Under the pieces are notes generated by a model, which was not told the origin of the DNA, made no database searches, and worked only from the letters and a program-made list of their open reading frames with translations. Made by a program: the position numbers and the translations under genes. Positions 1 through 7,174 of a stretch of 33,757 nt of DNA are shown in pieces. Every line of letters starts with the position of its first letter. The stretch's first letter is position 1. The stretch comes from Corynebacterium sp. (GTDB lineage Bacteria > Actinomycetota > Actinomycetes > Mycobacteriales > Mycobacteriaceae), in NCBI RefSeq assembly GCF_030538285.1, contig NZ_JAUNUG010000034.1:1-33757 (forward strand), in the 5' to 3' direction.

Positions 1-35
1 GTTCATGCCCCGGACGATAACCGCCGACCACGCGG

Positions 36-48
36 GCGTCGATAAGCA
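36..48 (+). repeat. 13-mer GCGTCGATAAGCA, copy 1
   Basis: The 13-mer lies downstream of the mfd stop codon. Further exact copies are at 3375-3387 (inside mfd), 26328-26340 and 32465-32477, all on the plus strand. The 17 bases 32-48 also match 3371-3387 exactly. Role unknown. Confidence 0.6.
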
Positions 49-59
49 AACAACCCGGC

Positions 60-86
60 CTGTGGATAACCCACAGTTATCCACAG
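60..86. promoter_or_regulatory. Inverted pair of consensus DnaA boxes
   Basis: A perfect 10-bp inverted repeat (CTGTGGATAA at 60-69 and TTATCCACAG at 77-86) is separated by 7 bases. Each arm contains the consensus DnaA box TTATCCACA, in opposite orientations (61-69 and 77-85). The site is about 27 bases beyond the mfd stop codon and is preceded on the minus strand by a run of five T, so a terminator-like hairpin is an alternative reading. No dnaA or dnaN gene is present, so this is not a recognisable oriC. DnaA binding is inference from consensus identity. Confidence 0.55.
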
Positions 87-112
87 AAAAACCGCCCCGG
101 CGACACACCGCC

Positions 113-3100
113 CTACTCCGAGACGGAGAAGACGTTAGACTGTCGCGCCCCGCCGGAGACGTCCACCTCCTCCACATCGAACATTTTCGACAGGAAATCG
201 GCGACCCACTGCAACAGCTCCAGGTCACGGAGGTTGGGCTGCCCGGCACCGCGCCCGGCCTTGGGGAAGGACACCTGGATGGCCTTCGCCGCGGCGCGGT
301 AGTTCGAGCCGGGGTAAAGCCGCTTGAGGCGCACCTGCCGGGAGTCGGGCAGTTCCACGGAGCCGATCTTGATGCGGGTGCCCTGAACGATGATCTCGGA
401 GATCCCGGCGCGCCGTGCCTGGTGGCGCAGGCGCGAGACGGCGAGCAGTCGGGAGACTTCTTCGGGGACGGGGCCGTAGCGGTCCTCCATCTCCTCGACC
501 GCCAGCCGGAGATCCGTCTCGGACGTCGAGGCGGCGAGCTTGCGGTAGACCTCCAGGCGCAGGCGCTCGGAGTTGATGTAGGTCTCGGGGATGTGGGCGT
601 CGACGGGCAGGTCGATGCGGATCTCCTTGGGCCCCTGGTCGGTGGCGTCTACCACTTTGCCGGAAGCCAGCGCCTTGTATGCCTCAACGGCCTCGCCGAC
701 CAGGCGCACGTAGAGGTCGAAGCCGACGCCGGCGATATGCCCGGACTGCTGGGCACCGAGGACGTTGCCAGCGCCGCGCATCTCGAGGTCCTTCATGGCC
801 ACAGCCATGCCGGCGCCGAGGTCGTTGTGCTGGGCGATGGTGGCTAGCCGGTCGTAGGAGGTTTCGGTCAGTGTCGCACCCTTGGGGTAGAGGAAGTAGG
901 CGTAGCCGCGTTCGCGGGAGCGGCCGACGCGCCCGCGCAGCTGGTGGAGCTGGGACAGGCCCATGTGGTGGGCGTTTTCGACGATGAGGGTGTTGGCGTT
1001 GGCGATGTCGAGGCCGGTCTCGACGATGGTGGTACACACCAGGACGTCGTACTCGCGGTCCCAGAAACCCTGGACGGTGCGCTCAAGGATCTCCTCGGAC
1101 ATCTGGCCGTGGGCGACGACGATGCGGGCCTCGGGTACGAGGTCGCGCAGTTCGCGGGCCTTCTTCTCGATGTCGGCGACCTTGTTGTGGATGAAGAACA
1201 CCTGGCCGTCGCGAAGAAGCTCACGACGGATGGCCGCGGCGATCTGCTTGTCCTCCTGCGCACCGACATAAGTGAGCACAGGATGGCGGTCTTCGGGCGG
1301 GGTGAGGATGGTGGTCATTTCCCGGATGCCGGCCATCGACATCTCCAGGGTGCGGGGGATGGGGGTGGCGGACATGGTGAGCACGTCGACATCCGCGCGC
1401 AGCGCCTTGATGTGCTCCTTGTGTTCGACGCCGAAGCGCTGCTCCTCATCCACGACGATGAGGCCGAGGTTCTTCCAGTGCACGCCGGTCTGCAGGAGGC
1501 GGTGGGTGCCGATGACAATGTCCACCGTCCCCTCAGCCAGCCCGGCGATGATCTCCTTCGACTCGGCCGTCGAGGTGAAACGCGACAGGCCGCGCACATT
1601 CACCGGGTACCCGGCCATGCGCTCAACGAAAGTGGACAGGTGCTGCTGGGCCAGCAGGGTGGTGGGCACGAGTACGGCGACCTGCTTGCCGTCCTGCACC
1701 GCCTTGAACGCGGCACGCACGGCGACCTCGGTCTTGCCGTAGCCGACATCACCGACGATGACGCGGTCCATCGGGGTGGTGGACTCCATGTCCTCTTTCA
1801 CCGCGTCGATGGCGAGCATCTGGTCCTCGGTCTCGACGAAGGGGAAGTTGTCCTCCATCTCCTTCTGCCACGGCGAGTCGGGCGCGAAGGCATGGCCCGG
1901 CGCGGCCTGGCGCTTGGCGTAGAGCTCAACGAGTTCGCCGGCGATCTCGCGGACGGCGGCGCGCGCCTTCTTCTTGGTGTTCTTCCAGTCGGAGCCGCCC
2001 ATCTTCGACAGGGTCGGCGATTCGCCGCCGGAGTATTTCGAGAGCAGGTCGAGCGAATCCATGGGGACCCACAGTTGGTCGGCCGGCTGGCCGCGCTTGG
2101 AGGCGGCGTATTCGAGGACGATGTACTCGCGTCTCGACGTCTCGTCCCCCGCGTTGATCGTCCGCTCCGCCATCTTGAGGAAACGCCCGATGCCGTGGGT
2201 TTCGTGGACGACGTAGTCGCCGGTTTTCAGTGCCAGGGGGTCGACGCGGTGGCGGCGGCGGGCAGGGCGTCGTTTAGCGCCGGCGATATCGCCCACACGG
2301 TTGCCGGTGAGGTCTGTCTCGGTGATGACGACGACATTCTTGAACACCAGCCCGGCGTGGCTGAGCGCCTGGTAGAGGGTCACTTCCCCGGGGGAGGGTT
2401 CCCACCCGGGTGTGGCCACGCGTGAGGGCACGCCCGCCTCGGCGAAACGCTCGGTCATGCGCTTGATCGCTCCCGGCGCGGGGGCGATGAAGGCGGCGCG
2501 GCCCCCGGAGGTGGTGTGGGCGCGCAGCAGGGCCATCATCTCGGCGATCTGCTTGATGTCGCCGCGGGGGGCGGGGGCGGCCTCGAAATCCAGGGGCAGG
2601 GTCTGCGCGTCGTCGCCGTGGAGCATGTCCATCGTCCACCACGGCAGGTTGGTGCTGGCTTCGAGCGCCTCGTAGGAACGGTAGGAGGAGGACTCCAGGT
2701 CGAGGCCTTCGACGGCGATCGGCCCGGACGCTCCCATCGCGGCGGCCTCCCAGCCGGCGGCGAGGAACTCCGCGTCCGTGGCCTCCAGGTCGGCGATACG
2801 GGTGCGGATCTTCTCCGGCCCGACCAGCACAATGTGGGTGCCTTGAGGCATGAGGTCCGGCAGTGTCACCAATTGCTTATCGACGAGCGCCGGTATCAGC
2901 GCCTCCATACCGTCCGCCGGGATCCGGTCGGCGATTTTACTGAGCAGTTCCACCAGGGTGGCATTGCCCGGGTAGCGGGTGGCCAGCTCGCGGGCGCGCG
3001 CGGCGATGGCCTCGGTGATGGGGAGCTCGCGGGCTGGGTAGATATCGAAGCCCGGCACCTCGACCTCGGGGATGGTGCGCTGGTCGGCGACGGAGAACTG

Positions 3101-3706
3101 GCGGATCTCAGTGATCTCATCGCCCCAGAACTCGACGCGGACGGGTTGCTCGGCGGTCGTCGGGAAGATATCGAGGATGCCGCCGCGGGTGGCGAACTCA
3201 CCGCGACGCGCCACCATGTCCACATGGGAGTAGGCACGGAAGACGAGCTGCTCCACCAGGGTGGTGAAGTCATGCTCCTCCCCCACCTTCAGACGCACCG
3301 GGGCGCGCCCCTCCACCTCCGGCAGAAGCGGCTGGGAAAAACCGCGGGCGGCGGTGACGACGACCTGGACGCGGGCGTCGATAAGCATGTCCAGGACGCG
3401 GGCGCGCTGGCCGACCGTGTCCACACCGGGCGAGAGGCGCTCGTGCGGGAGTGTTTCCCAGGAGGGGAACCAGGCGACCTGGTCGCCGATCATGGCGCGC
3501 AGCTCGGCGGTGAGGTCCTCCGCCTCGCGGCCCGTGGCGGTGACCAACAACACCGGGGCGCGCTGCGCGAGAGTACCGATCGCCCACGGTCGGACCTGAT
3601 CGGCGGCCTCCAGATGCAGGCGGGGCTCGCCGACATTCTTCAGCAGGCCCTTGAGTTTCGGATCCTGGGCGGCCGACTTCAACAGGCCGGCAAGCATCGG
3701 GGTCAC
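113..3706 (-). CDS. mfd: Transcription-repair coupling factor Mfd
   Basis: Mfd is the cytoplasmic ATP-driven translocase that removes RNA polymerase stalled at DNA lesions and recruits UvrA for nucleotide excision repair. The protein is about 1197 residues, normal for the family. In order it shows a UvrB-like N-terminal module, a CarD-like RNA-polymerase-interaction domain ([15 protein letters not shown], about residue 500), Walker [10 protein letters not shown] (about 650), the DEEQ box of the helicase (about 755), motif [10 protein letters not shown] (about 925), and a C-terminal TRCF domain. GTG at 3706 was chosen because a GGGGGAG ribosome site lies 5-7 bases upstream and it overlaps the stop codon of the regulator gene (GTGA), implying translational coupling; ATG at 3697 is possible. 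The long open frames on the opposite strand are shadows. Identification is secure; only the start is uncertain. Confidence 0.97.
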   Translation of the reverse strand: MTPMLAGLLKSAAQDPKLKGLLKNVGEPRLHLEAADQVRPWAIGTLAQRAPVLLVTATGREAEDLTAELRAMIGDQVAWFPSWETLPHERLSPGVDTVGQRARVLDMLIDARVQVVVTAARGFSQPLLPEVEGRAPVRLKVGEEHDFTTLVEQLVFRAYSHVDMVARRGEFATRGGILDIFPTTAEQPVRVEFWGDEITEIRQFSVADQRTIPEVEVPGFDIYPARELPITEAIAARARELATRYPGNATLVELLSKIADRIPADGMEALIPALVDKQLVTLPDLMPQGTHIVLVGPEKIRTRIADLEATDAEFLAAGWEAAAMGASGPIAVEGLDLESSSYRSYEALEASTNLPWWTMDMLHGDDAQTLPLDFEAAPAPRGDIKQIAEMMALLRAHTTSGGRAAFIAPAPGAIKRMTERFAEAGVPSRVATPGWEPSPGEVTLYQALSHAGLVFKNVVVITETDLTGNRVGDIAGAKRRPARRRHRVDPLALKTGDYVVHETHGIGRFLKMAERTINAGDETSRREYIVLEYAASKRGQPADQLWVPMDSLDLLSKYSGGESPTLSKMGGSDWKNTKKKARAAVREIAGELVELYAKRQAAPGHAFAPDSPWQKEMEDNFPFVETEDQMLAIDAVKEDMESTTPMDRVIVGDVGYGKTEVAVRAAFKAVQDGKQVAVLVPTTLLAQQHLSTFVERMAGYPVNVRGLSRFTSTAESKEIIAGLAEGTVDIVIGTHRLLQTGVHWKNLGLIVVDEEQRFGVEHKEHIKALRADVDVLTMSATPIPRTLEMSMAGIREMTTILTPPEDRHPVLTYVGAQEDKQIAAAIRRELLRDGQVFFIHNKVADIEKKARELRDLVPEARIVVAHGQMSEEILERTVQGFWDREYDVLVCTTIVETGLDIANANTLIVENAHHMGLSQLHQLRGRVGRSRERGYAYFLYPKGATLTETSYDRLATIAQHNDLGAGMAVAMKDLEMRGAGNVLGAQQSGHIAGVGFDLYVRLVGEAVEAYKALASGKVVDATDQGPKEIRIDLPVDAHIPETYINSERLRLEVYRKLAASTSETDLRLAVEEMEDRYGPVPEEVSRLLAVSRLRHQARRAGISEIIVQGTRIKIGSVELPDSRQVRLKRLYPGSNYRAAAKAIQVSFPKAGRGAGQPNLRDLELLQWVADFLSKMFDVEEVDVSGGARQSNVFSVSE
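3375..3387 (+). repeat. 13-mer GCGTCGATAAGCA, copy 2 (inside mfd)
   Basis: This copy lies within mfd, where the opposite strand encodes the residues MLIDA. Coding constraint may explain it, but it shares 17 bases with the intergenic copy at 32-48. Confidence 0.5.
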
Positions 3707-4326
3707 TGCTTCTCCCCCAGCACCTCGGCCGACAGGCTCGGATGCGATTCCATCCTGGCCAGCCCGTTCCAGCACAGGTTGACGATGTGCGCCGCGACGA
3801 CCTCCTTCGCCGGCTGGCGCTCATCCAGCCACCACTGCGCAGTCATGGACACCATGCCCACCAGCGCCTGGCCGTAGAGGATCGCCACCTCCGGATCCAG
3901 GCCCTGGTTCTCAAAGGAACGGCCCAGAATATGCGACACCTGCCCCACCGCGGTGTTGAGCAGTGTCGCATAGGACTGGTCCTGCCCCGGCACCAGATCC
4001 CGCACGAGGATGAGGAAACCATCGGTCTCCTCCTCCACATAGGTGAGCAGGGCGATGACAGCCTGCTCGATGCGTACCTTCGACCGGCCCTGCGACAGCG
4101 CCTGGGTGATGATCTGCTCCAGGCGGATCATCTCCCGGTCGACGACGACGGCGTACAGCCCTTCCTTACCCCCGAAGTGTTCGTAGACGACCGGCTTGGA
4201 CACCGCGGCACGCGCCGCGATCTCCTCCACACTGGCACCCTCGAAACCCCGCTCAGCGAACACCTCACGGCCAATCGAAATGAGCTGTTCCCGACGTTCC
4301 TTGCCCGTCATGCGCTGTCGAACCAT
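3703..4326 (-). CDS. TetR-family transcriptional regulator
   Basis: This is a protein of about 207 residues with a TetR N-terminal helix-turn-helix: a helix [21 protein letters not shown], then [25 protein letters not shown], the recognition-helix signature of the family. The all-helical C-terminal part would bind the ligand and dimerise; its effector cannot be read from sequence. The gene ends in the start region of mfd (overlap GTGA), so the two are probably cotranscribed, which makes an effect on mfd expression possible. ATG at 4326 was preferred to GTG at 4332 and ATG at 4311; no strong ribosome site separates them, and a leaderless transcript is plausible. Confidence 0.88.
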   Translation of the reverse strand: MVRQRMTGKERREQLISIGREVFAERGFEGASVEEIAARAAVSKPVVYEHFGGKEGLYAVVVDREMIRLEQIITQALSQGRSKVRIEQAVIALLTYVEEETDGFLILVRDLVPGQDQSYATLLNTAVGQVSHILGRSFENQGLDPEVAILYGQALVGMVSMTAQWWLDERQPAKEVVAAHIVNLCWNGLARMESHPSLSAEVLGEKQ

Positions 4327-4352
4327 GCCCACCAGCCTATCCCGAGCCGGTG

Positions 4353-4382
4353 TTTAGTCCACAGCCGCGGGTCAGGTACGCT
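4353..4382 (+). promoter_or_regulatory. Probable promoter of tRNA-Gln
   Basis: A -35-like TTTAGT (4353-4358) is followed after 18 bases by a -10-like TACGCT (4377-4382). Transcription would start about 5 bases before the mature tRNA. The match to the corynebacterial -10 pattern is moderate. Confidence 0.4.
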
Positions 4383-4393
4383 TATCTACGCCT

Positions 4394-4465
4394 TTCCCCG
4401 TGGTGTAATTGGCAACACTCTGGTTTTTGGTACCAGCTTTCCAGGTTCGAGTCCTGGCGGGGAAG
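4394..4465 (+). tRNA. tRNA-Gln (anticodon TTG)
   Basis: A complete 72-base cloverleaf is visible: acceptor TTCCCCG/CGGGGAA, D stem GTGT/ACAC, anticodon stem CTGGT/ACCAG with loop TTTTGGT (anticodon TTG, reading CAA), T stem CCAGG/CCTGG around TTCGAGT, and discriminator G. CCA is not encoded. Its 3' part is the attachment site of the prophage remnant that follows, and it has been kept intact by the integrated copy. Confidence 0.96.
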
Positions 4466-4467
4466 CT
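4451..4467 (+). repeat. Attachment repeat attL in the tRNA-Gln 3' end
   Basis: The 17 bases GTCCTGGCGGGGAAGCT cover the 3' T-stem and acceptor strand of tRNA-Gln plus two bases beyond. An exact direct copy lies at 7158-7174. Tyrosine integrases commonly use the 3' half of tRNA genes this way. Confidence 0.88.
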
Positions 4468-4477
4468 TTCGTCACAC

Positions 4478-4516
4478 CCCCTGTGACCTGCTGCGCGGCA
4501 GGTCACTGGGGTTTTT
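4478..4516 (+). terminator. Intrinsic terminator after tRNA-Gln
   Basis: A 9-bp perfect stem GTGACCTGC/GCAGGTCAC (4483-4491, 4498-4506) is extended by CCCC/GGGG and followed by five T (4512-4516). It lies inside the attachment repeats, so the present tRNA terminator appears to have arrived with the phage. Confidence 0.85.
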
Positions 4517-4803
4517 CCATGTTCTCCCCACCGTGACGGAAGTAGCGTAAAAGAGTGGGAAAGAGTCTCTAGTGTCGTGGAATTATCGGAGGTTTTCCGC
4601 CCCTGAAACGCGGGAAATCTTCCCATGCCGTAGTGCAGGTTCACAGCGCAAGCGGATATAAATCGCTCTCCACGTAGCGACCGCGGATCGTCGCCAGCAC
4701 CAAACGATACTTGCGCTGGACGCGGTCCGCCTCCAACTGCATGGTGGCATCTCCAGGCTTATAGTCTCCATCCCCGGTTGCTCAAAAGCTCAACGAGATC
4801 TGG
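4517..4803. other. Non-coding left end of the prophage remnant
   Basis: No convincing gene is present in these 287 bases. On the minus strand an open frame from 4781 to a stop at 4641 encodes about 46 codons; from its only ATG (4742) it reads MQLEADRVQRKYRLVLATIR and then GRYVESDLYPLAL. The composition is protein-like, so it may be the C-terminal scrap of a lost phage gene, but no family is recognised. The toxin reading frame is open upstream only to the stop at 4762-4764. Confidence 0.4.
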
Positions 4804-5469
4804 ATGAACAACGTCGGCGTGACATTGCATCCCAGCTGGGGAGCGGCCCGCCAGCGAGCGGAATGGAGGAAACTGATCGTTCATCTTCGCCGTGAAAAGA
4901 CGGGTAGCGACGATCCGGTGCGGTTCCCGCCGATCCCGGGCTTGGAGCTGCCGAAGTACTCCTACTTTGCCAATAGGAGCATCTTCGGCCAGGTCGAACC
5001 TCTGCCACCGTTGGACACCCGCGCGGCCGGCCACATCCTCTTCGGGTGGACCGACAGGAACCCGCTGCCTCCACTGGGCGACTCACCCGTCGATCACGGA
5101 AGGGAGGCGCACACCAGGTCGGACCGGAAGGGCCACCGCTGGGGATCCGAGAGATCAGGAGCGACGGTGTTCCCGGAGCATTGGAGTGATCAGAAGATCA
5201 TGGACGCTGTCCGTGACACCATTGACGACCCGGATGAGTACCGGCCCGCGAAAGTGGGCCAGGCCAAGCGCGTCGTCAGGAAGGACGTTGATGGCGTCCT
5301 CATCCATGCGGAATGGGTCATCCTCCCTGGAAAAGCACCTCGCCTCATCACCGCCTATCCTCAGCGAGGCGAAGGCGTTATGGAAGTTGGACCCGATGGT
5401 AAACTTGGGCAGGTAAGCAGCCCACATCGTAACGATAAGAAGTTCGTTGACGTGTTCTACTCGAGATAG
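4804..5469 (+). CDS. EndoU-type nuclease toxin, probable C-terminal remnant of a phage MuF-like head protein
   Basis: The 221-residue protein has a bacterial EndoU fold signature at about residues 72-187. It contains AAGHILFG (His77), KGHRWG (His111), the segment FPEHWSDQKIMDAVRDTIDDP (123-143), and LITAYP (181-186, Thr183). Two His plus a Lys/Thr region form the EndoU RNase active site, so all core elements appear present. Family members cleave RNA and occur as toxic tips of polymorphic toxins. About 70 residues precede the domain, with no secretion signal or head-morphogenesis domain. Because an immunity-like gene, a scaffold gene and a capsid gene follow, I infer the toxic tip of a MuF-type minor head protein that lost its N-terminal part. 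The frame is open upstream to 4765; ATG 4804 has only a weak ribosome site, so expression is uncertain. Confidence 0.78.
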   Translation: MNNVGVTLHPSWGAARQRAEWRKLIVHLRREKTGSDDPVRFPPIPGLELPKYSYFANRSIFGQVEPLPPLDTRAAGHILFGWTDRNPLPPLGDSPVDHGREAHTRSDRKGHRWGSERSGATVFPEHWSDQKIMDAVRDTIDDPDEYRPAKVGQAKRVVRKDVDGVLIHAEWVILPGKAPRLITAYPQRGEGVMEVGPDGKLGQVSSPHRNDKKFVDVFYSR

Positions 5470-5772
5470 GTGGTGGCCAAATTGGGAGCGATCGAAGACG
5501 AGTATCAGTTTTTCGACGACTTCATCAACCAATACGGCACTGCCCTTCGGTCTGCCTCCGATGATTACAGCTTGCTGGTTGACGCCCCCGGAGCGCAGGG
5601 CGAATTCGAATCAGCCCTGTTCAGTGCAATCACGATAGCCGCGTCCGAAGATGTATTGATCGACAAGAGCACATTGGAGAGCGTCTTGAACTACCTCGGA
5701 GACGGCGACCTCGGACACTATGCACGACAGTGCGCCGAAACGATCCGAACTGGCAGCGTACCCACCGCCTAG
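5470..5772 (+). CDS. Probable immunity protein for the EndoU toxin
   Basis: This is a small acidic protein of about 100 residues, predicted mostly helical (for example SALFSAITIAASEDVLIDK and SVLNYLGDGDLGHYARQCAE), with no signal peptide or membrane segment. Its GTG start (5470, or 5473) directly follows the toxin stop codon, so the two are translationally coupled. I do not recognise its family by sequence. The immunity role rests on position, size and charge: polymorphic-toxin immunity genes typically sit immediately downstream of the toxin domain. A terminator hairpin follows, making the pair a closed unit. Confidence 0.68.
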   Translation: MVAKLGAIEDEYQFFDDFINQYGTALRSASDDYSLLVDAPGAQGEFESALFSAITIAASEDVLIDKSTLESVLNYLGDGDLGHYARQCAETIRTGSVPTA

Positions 5773-5796
5773 TTCAGCACCCCTCGACTCTCTACA

Positions 5797-5832
5797 GCCC
5801 GGCCCCACCATCTGGTGGCGTGCCGGGCTTTT
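5797..5832 (+). terminator. Intrinsic terminator after the toxin-immunity pair
   Basis: The outer stem GCCCGGC/GCCGGGC (5797-5803, 5822-5828) encloses an inner stem CCACCA/TGGTGG (5805-5810, 5813-5818), followed by TTTT (5829-5832). Confidence 0.8.
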
Positions 5833-5836
5833 GCAT

Positions 5837-5919
5837 GGAAGGCAAGGCCATGGTGGCCAGCTGGTCTCGAAAGCCGGCGACGCAGTGATCTACGTGGGGT
5901 TCGACTCCTCTGTCTTCCG
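5837..5919 (+). tRNA. tRNA-Ser-like sequence (anticodon CGA) in the phage remnant
   Basis: These 83 bases can fold as a class II tRNA. The acceptor GGAAGGC/GTCTTCC pairs fully with one G-T; GGCC/GGCC forms a D stem with a very short loop; CTGGT/GCCGG encloses the loop CTCGAAA (anticodon CGA); a 17-base variable region follows; and TGGGG/CCTCT closes the loop TTCGACT with one T-T mismatch. The discriminator is G. The short D loop, weak variable arm and mismatch suggest a decaying or tRNA-like element rather than a normal serine tRNA. It lies between the immunity and scaffold genes and is unlikely to be a chromosomal housekeeping copy. Confidence 0.5.
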
Positions 5920-5989
5920 CTGACCCCCGCATTCTCACCCAGGTGGTGGCGGGGTTGTGTCATAACCGCATGTGTTTCCAGGAGGAACA

Positions 5990-6518
5990 ATGTCTGAACC
6001 CACCACAGAGCCCGCCACCACTACCCCCGCCAAAACCCCTGAAACCCCCCGAGGCCACAGCGGGTACCGGTGCCGGGGAGGCCGAGGGCAAGAAGGACGT
6101 GACGGTCGAGCAGCTCCAGGCTGAGCTGGACAAGACCCGTCGCGAGGCCGCCCGGTACCGCACCGAGCGCAACCAGTACAAGCCCCTGGCGCAGAAGTAC
6201 CAGGAGGCGGAGGACGCGAACAAGACCGAAGCGCAGAAGGCCGCCGAACGGATCGCCGCCCTGGAGGCGGAGAACCAGCAGATGGCCCTTGCCTCGAAAC
6301 GCGCTGAGCTCGTCGCCGACAGTGGTGTGCCCGTCGAACTGCTTCGCGGCAGCACCGTCGAGGAGCTCACCGAGCACGCCGCAGCACTCAAGGAAGCGTT
6401 CGCACAGGCCTCCACCAACAACACTCCTCCCGCAGATGTGGTCGTCGCCGGCGAGAACTCCGGTGGCGCCCCACTGCAGGAGGCTGATTGGCTGCGCAAG
6501 CAGCTTCTCGGCAAGTAA
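5990..6518 (+). pseudogene. Phage capsid scaffold protein, frameshifted
   Basis: ATG 5990 follows a good ribosome site (AGGAGGAACA) and reads MSEPTTEPATTTPAKTPET. The frame then breaks at a run of six C (6045-6050); dropping one C restores a product of about 175 residues. The body contains an acidic proline/threonine-rich start, a long coiled coil (VEQLQAELDKTRREAARYRT to RIAALEAENQQMALASKRAE) and a C-terminal tail ending WLRKQLLGK. Small coiled-coil proteins immediately before the major capsid gene are typical siphophage scaffolds. The shift could be real decay or a homopolymer sequencing error. Confidence 0.75.
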
Positions 6519-6566
6519 CCCCGAACACCAACCTGACCCCTACTGGGTCGAGAAAGAAAGTCAACC

Positions 6567-7118
6567 ATGGCTTTTGACAACATTGTCGGGCGCGCAGATC
6601 TCACTGACGCGATGCTGCCCGGCCAGGTCATCACCACCATCCTCAAGGAAGCCCCCTCGTCCTCGGTCATCCTGGAACGCGCTCGCCGCGTCCCGATGTC
6701 TTCAGCCAAGACCAAGCAGCCGGTCCTTGCGTCCCTGCCCGAGGCCTACTGGGTGGAAGGAGACACTGGTCTGAAGCAGACCACGGAATCCACGTGGGAG
6801 AACGTCACCATGACCGCCGAGGAGCTCGCCGTCATCGTCCCGATCCCCGACGCCCTGGTAGCGGACTCCGACGTCCCCCTGTGGGACGAGATCCGCCCGC
6901 TGCTTGTCGAAGCGATCGGCAAGAAGGTCGACCAGGCAGCCCTGTTCGGCGTCGACAAGCCCTCCTCCTGGCCGACCGCCGTCGTCCCCGCAGCGATCGC
7001 CGCGGAGAACGTCACCGCCCGGGGCACTGCTGCGGCCGTAGTAGAAGGGGCGATAGTGCAGTCTCCGGGGAAGAGCACGTGGTGCGACGGGGCGGTGCTG
7101 CGATCTTGTCAGAATTAG
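6567..7118 (+). pseudogene. HK97-type major capsid protein, 3'-truncated
   Basis: The first 155 or so residues (MAFDNIVGRADLTDAMLPGQ, then ITTILKEAPSSSVILERARRVPMSS, PVLASLPEAYWVEGDTG, KQTTESTWENVTMTAEELAVI and IPDALVADSDVPLWDEIRPL) match the N-terminal half of actinophage HK97-fold capsid proteins, which are usually about 300 residues or more. After GTAA near 7035 the reading continues into about 27 unrelated residues and stops at 7118, so a deletion fused the gene to the phage DNA next to attR. No working capsid can be made. The start follows a GAAAGAAAG ribosome site. Confidence 0.85.
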
Positions 7119-7157
7119 TCTTCGATTCCGACTCAGAATCAGAGGTCTACTGGCCAG

Positions 7158-7174
7158 GTCCTGGCGGGGAAGCT
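7158..7174 (+). repeat. Attachment repeat attR
   Basis: An exact copy of the 17-base repeat at 4451-4467. Its last two bases (7173-7174) are part of the complement of the tctA stop codon (7173-7175), so the prophage ends inside the stop codon of its neighbour. Confidence 0.87.

Larger units (their letters stand above)
4451..7174. mobile_element. Degenerate prophage inserted at tRNA-Gln
   Basis: The element is bounded by the two exact 17-bp repeats. Inside it are a toxin-immunity pair, a tRNA-Ser-like sequence, a frameshifted scaffold gene and a truncated capsid gene, all on the plus strand and in the order of a siphophage head region. Integrase, repressor, terminase, portal, tail and lysis genes are all missing, so at least two internal deletions must have occurred: one upstream of the toxin (near 4760-4800) and one in the capsid gene (near 7035). 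Both attachment sites survive, but excision would need an integrase supplied in trans. Confidence 0.87.

Noticed and set aside
60-86. Chromosome replication origin
   Set aside because: Only two DnaA boxes, no AT-rich unwinding region and no dnaA, dnaN or other origin genes.
944-2425. 493-codon plus-strand open frame opposite mfd
   Set aside because: Shadow of mfd; the minus-strand product has every Mfd motif.
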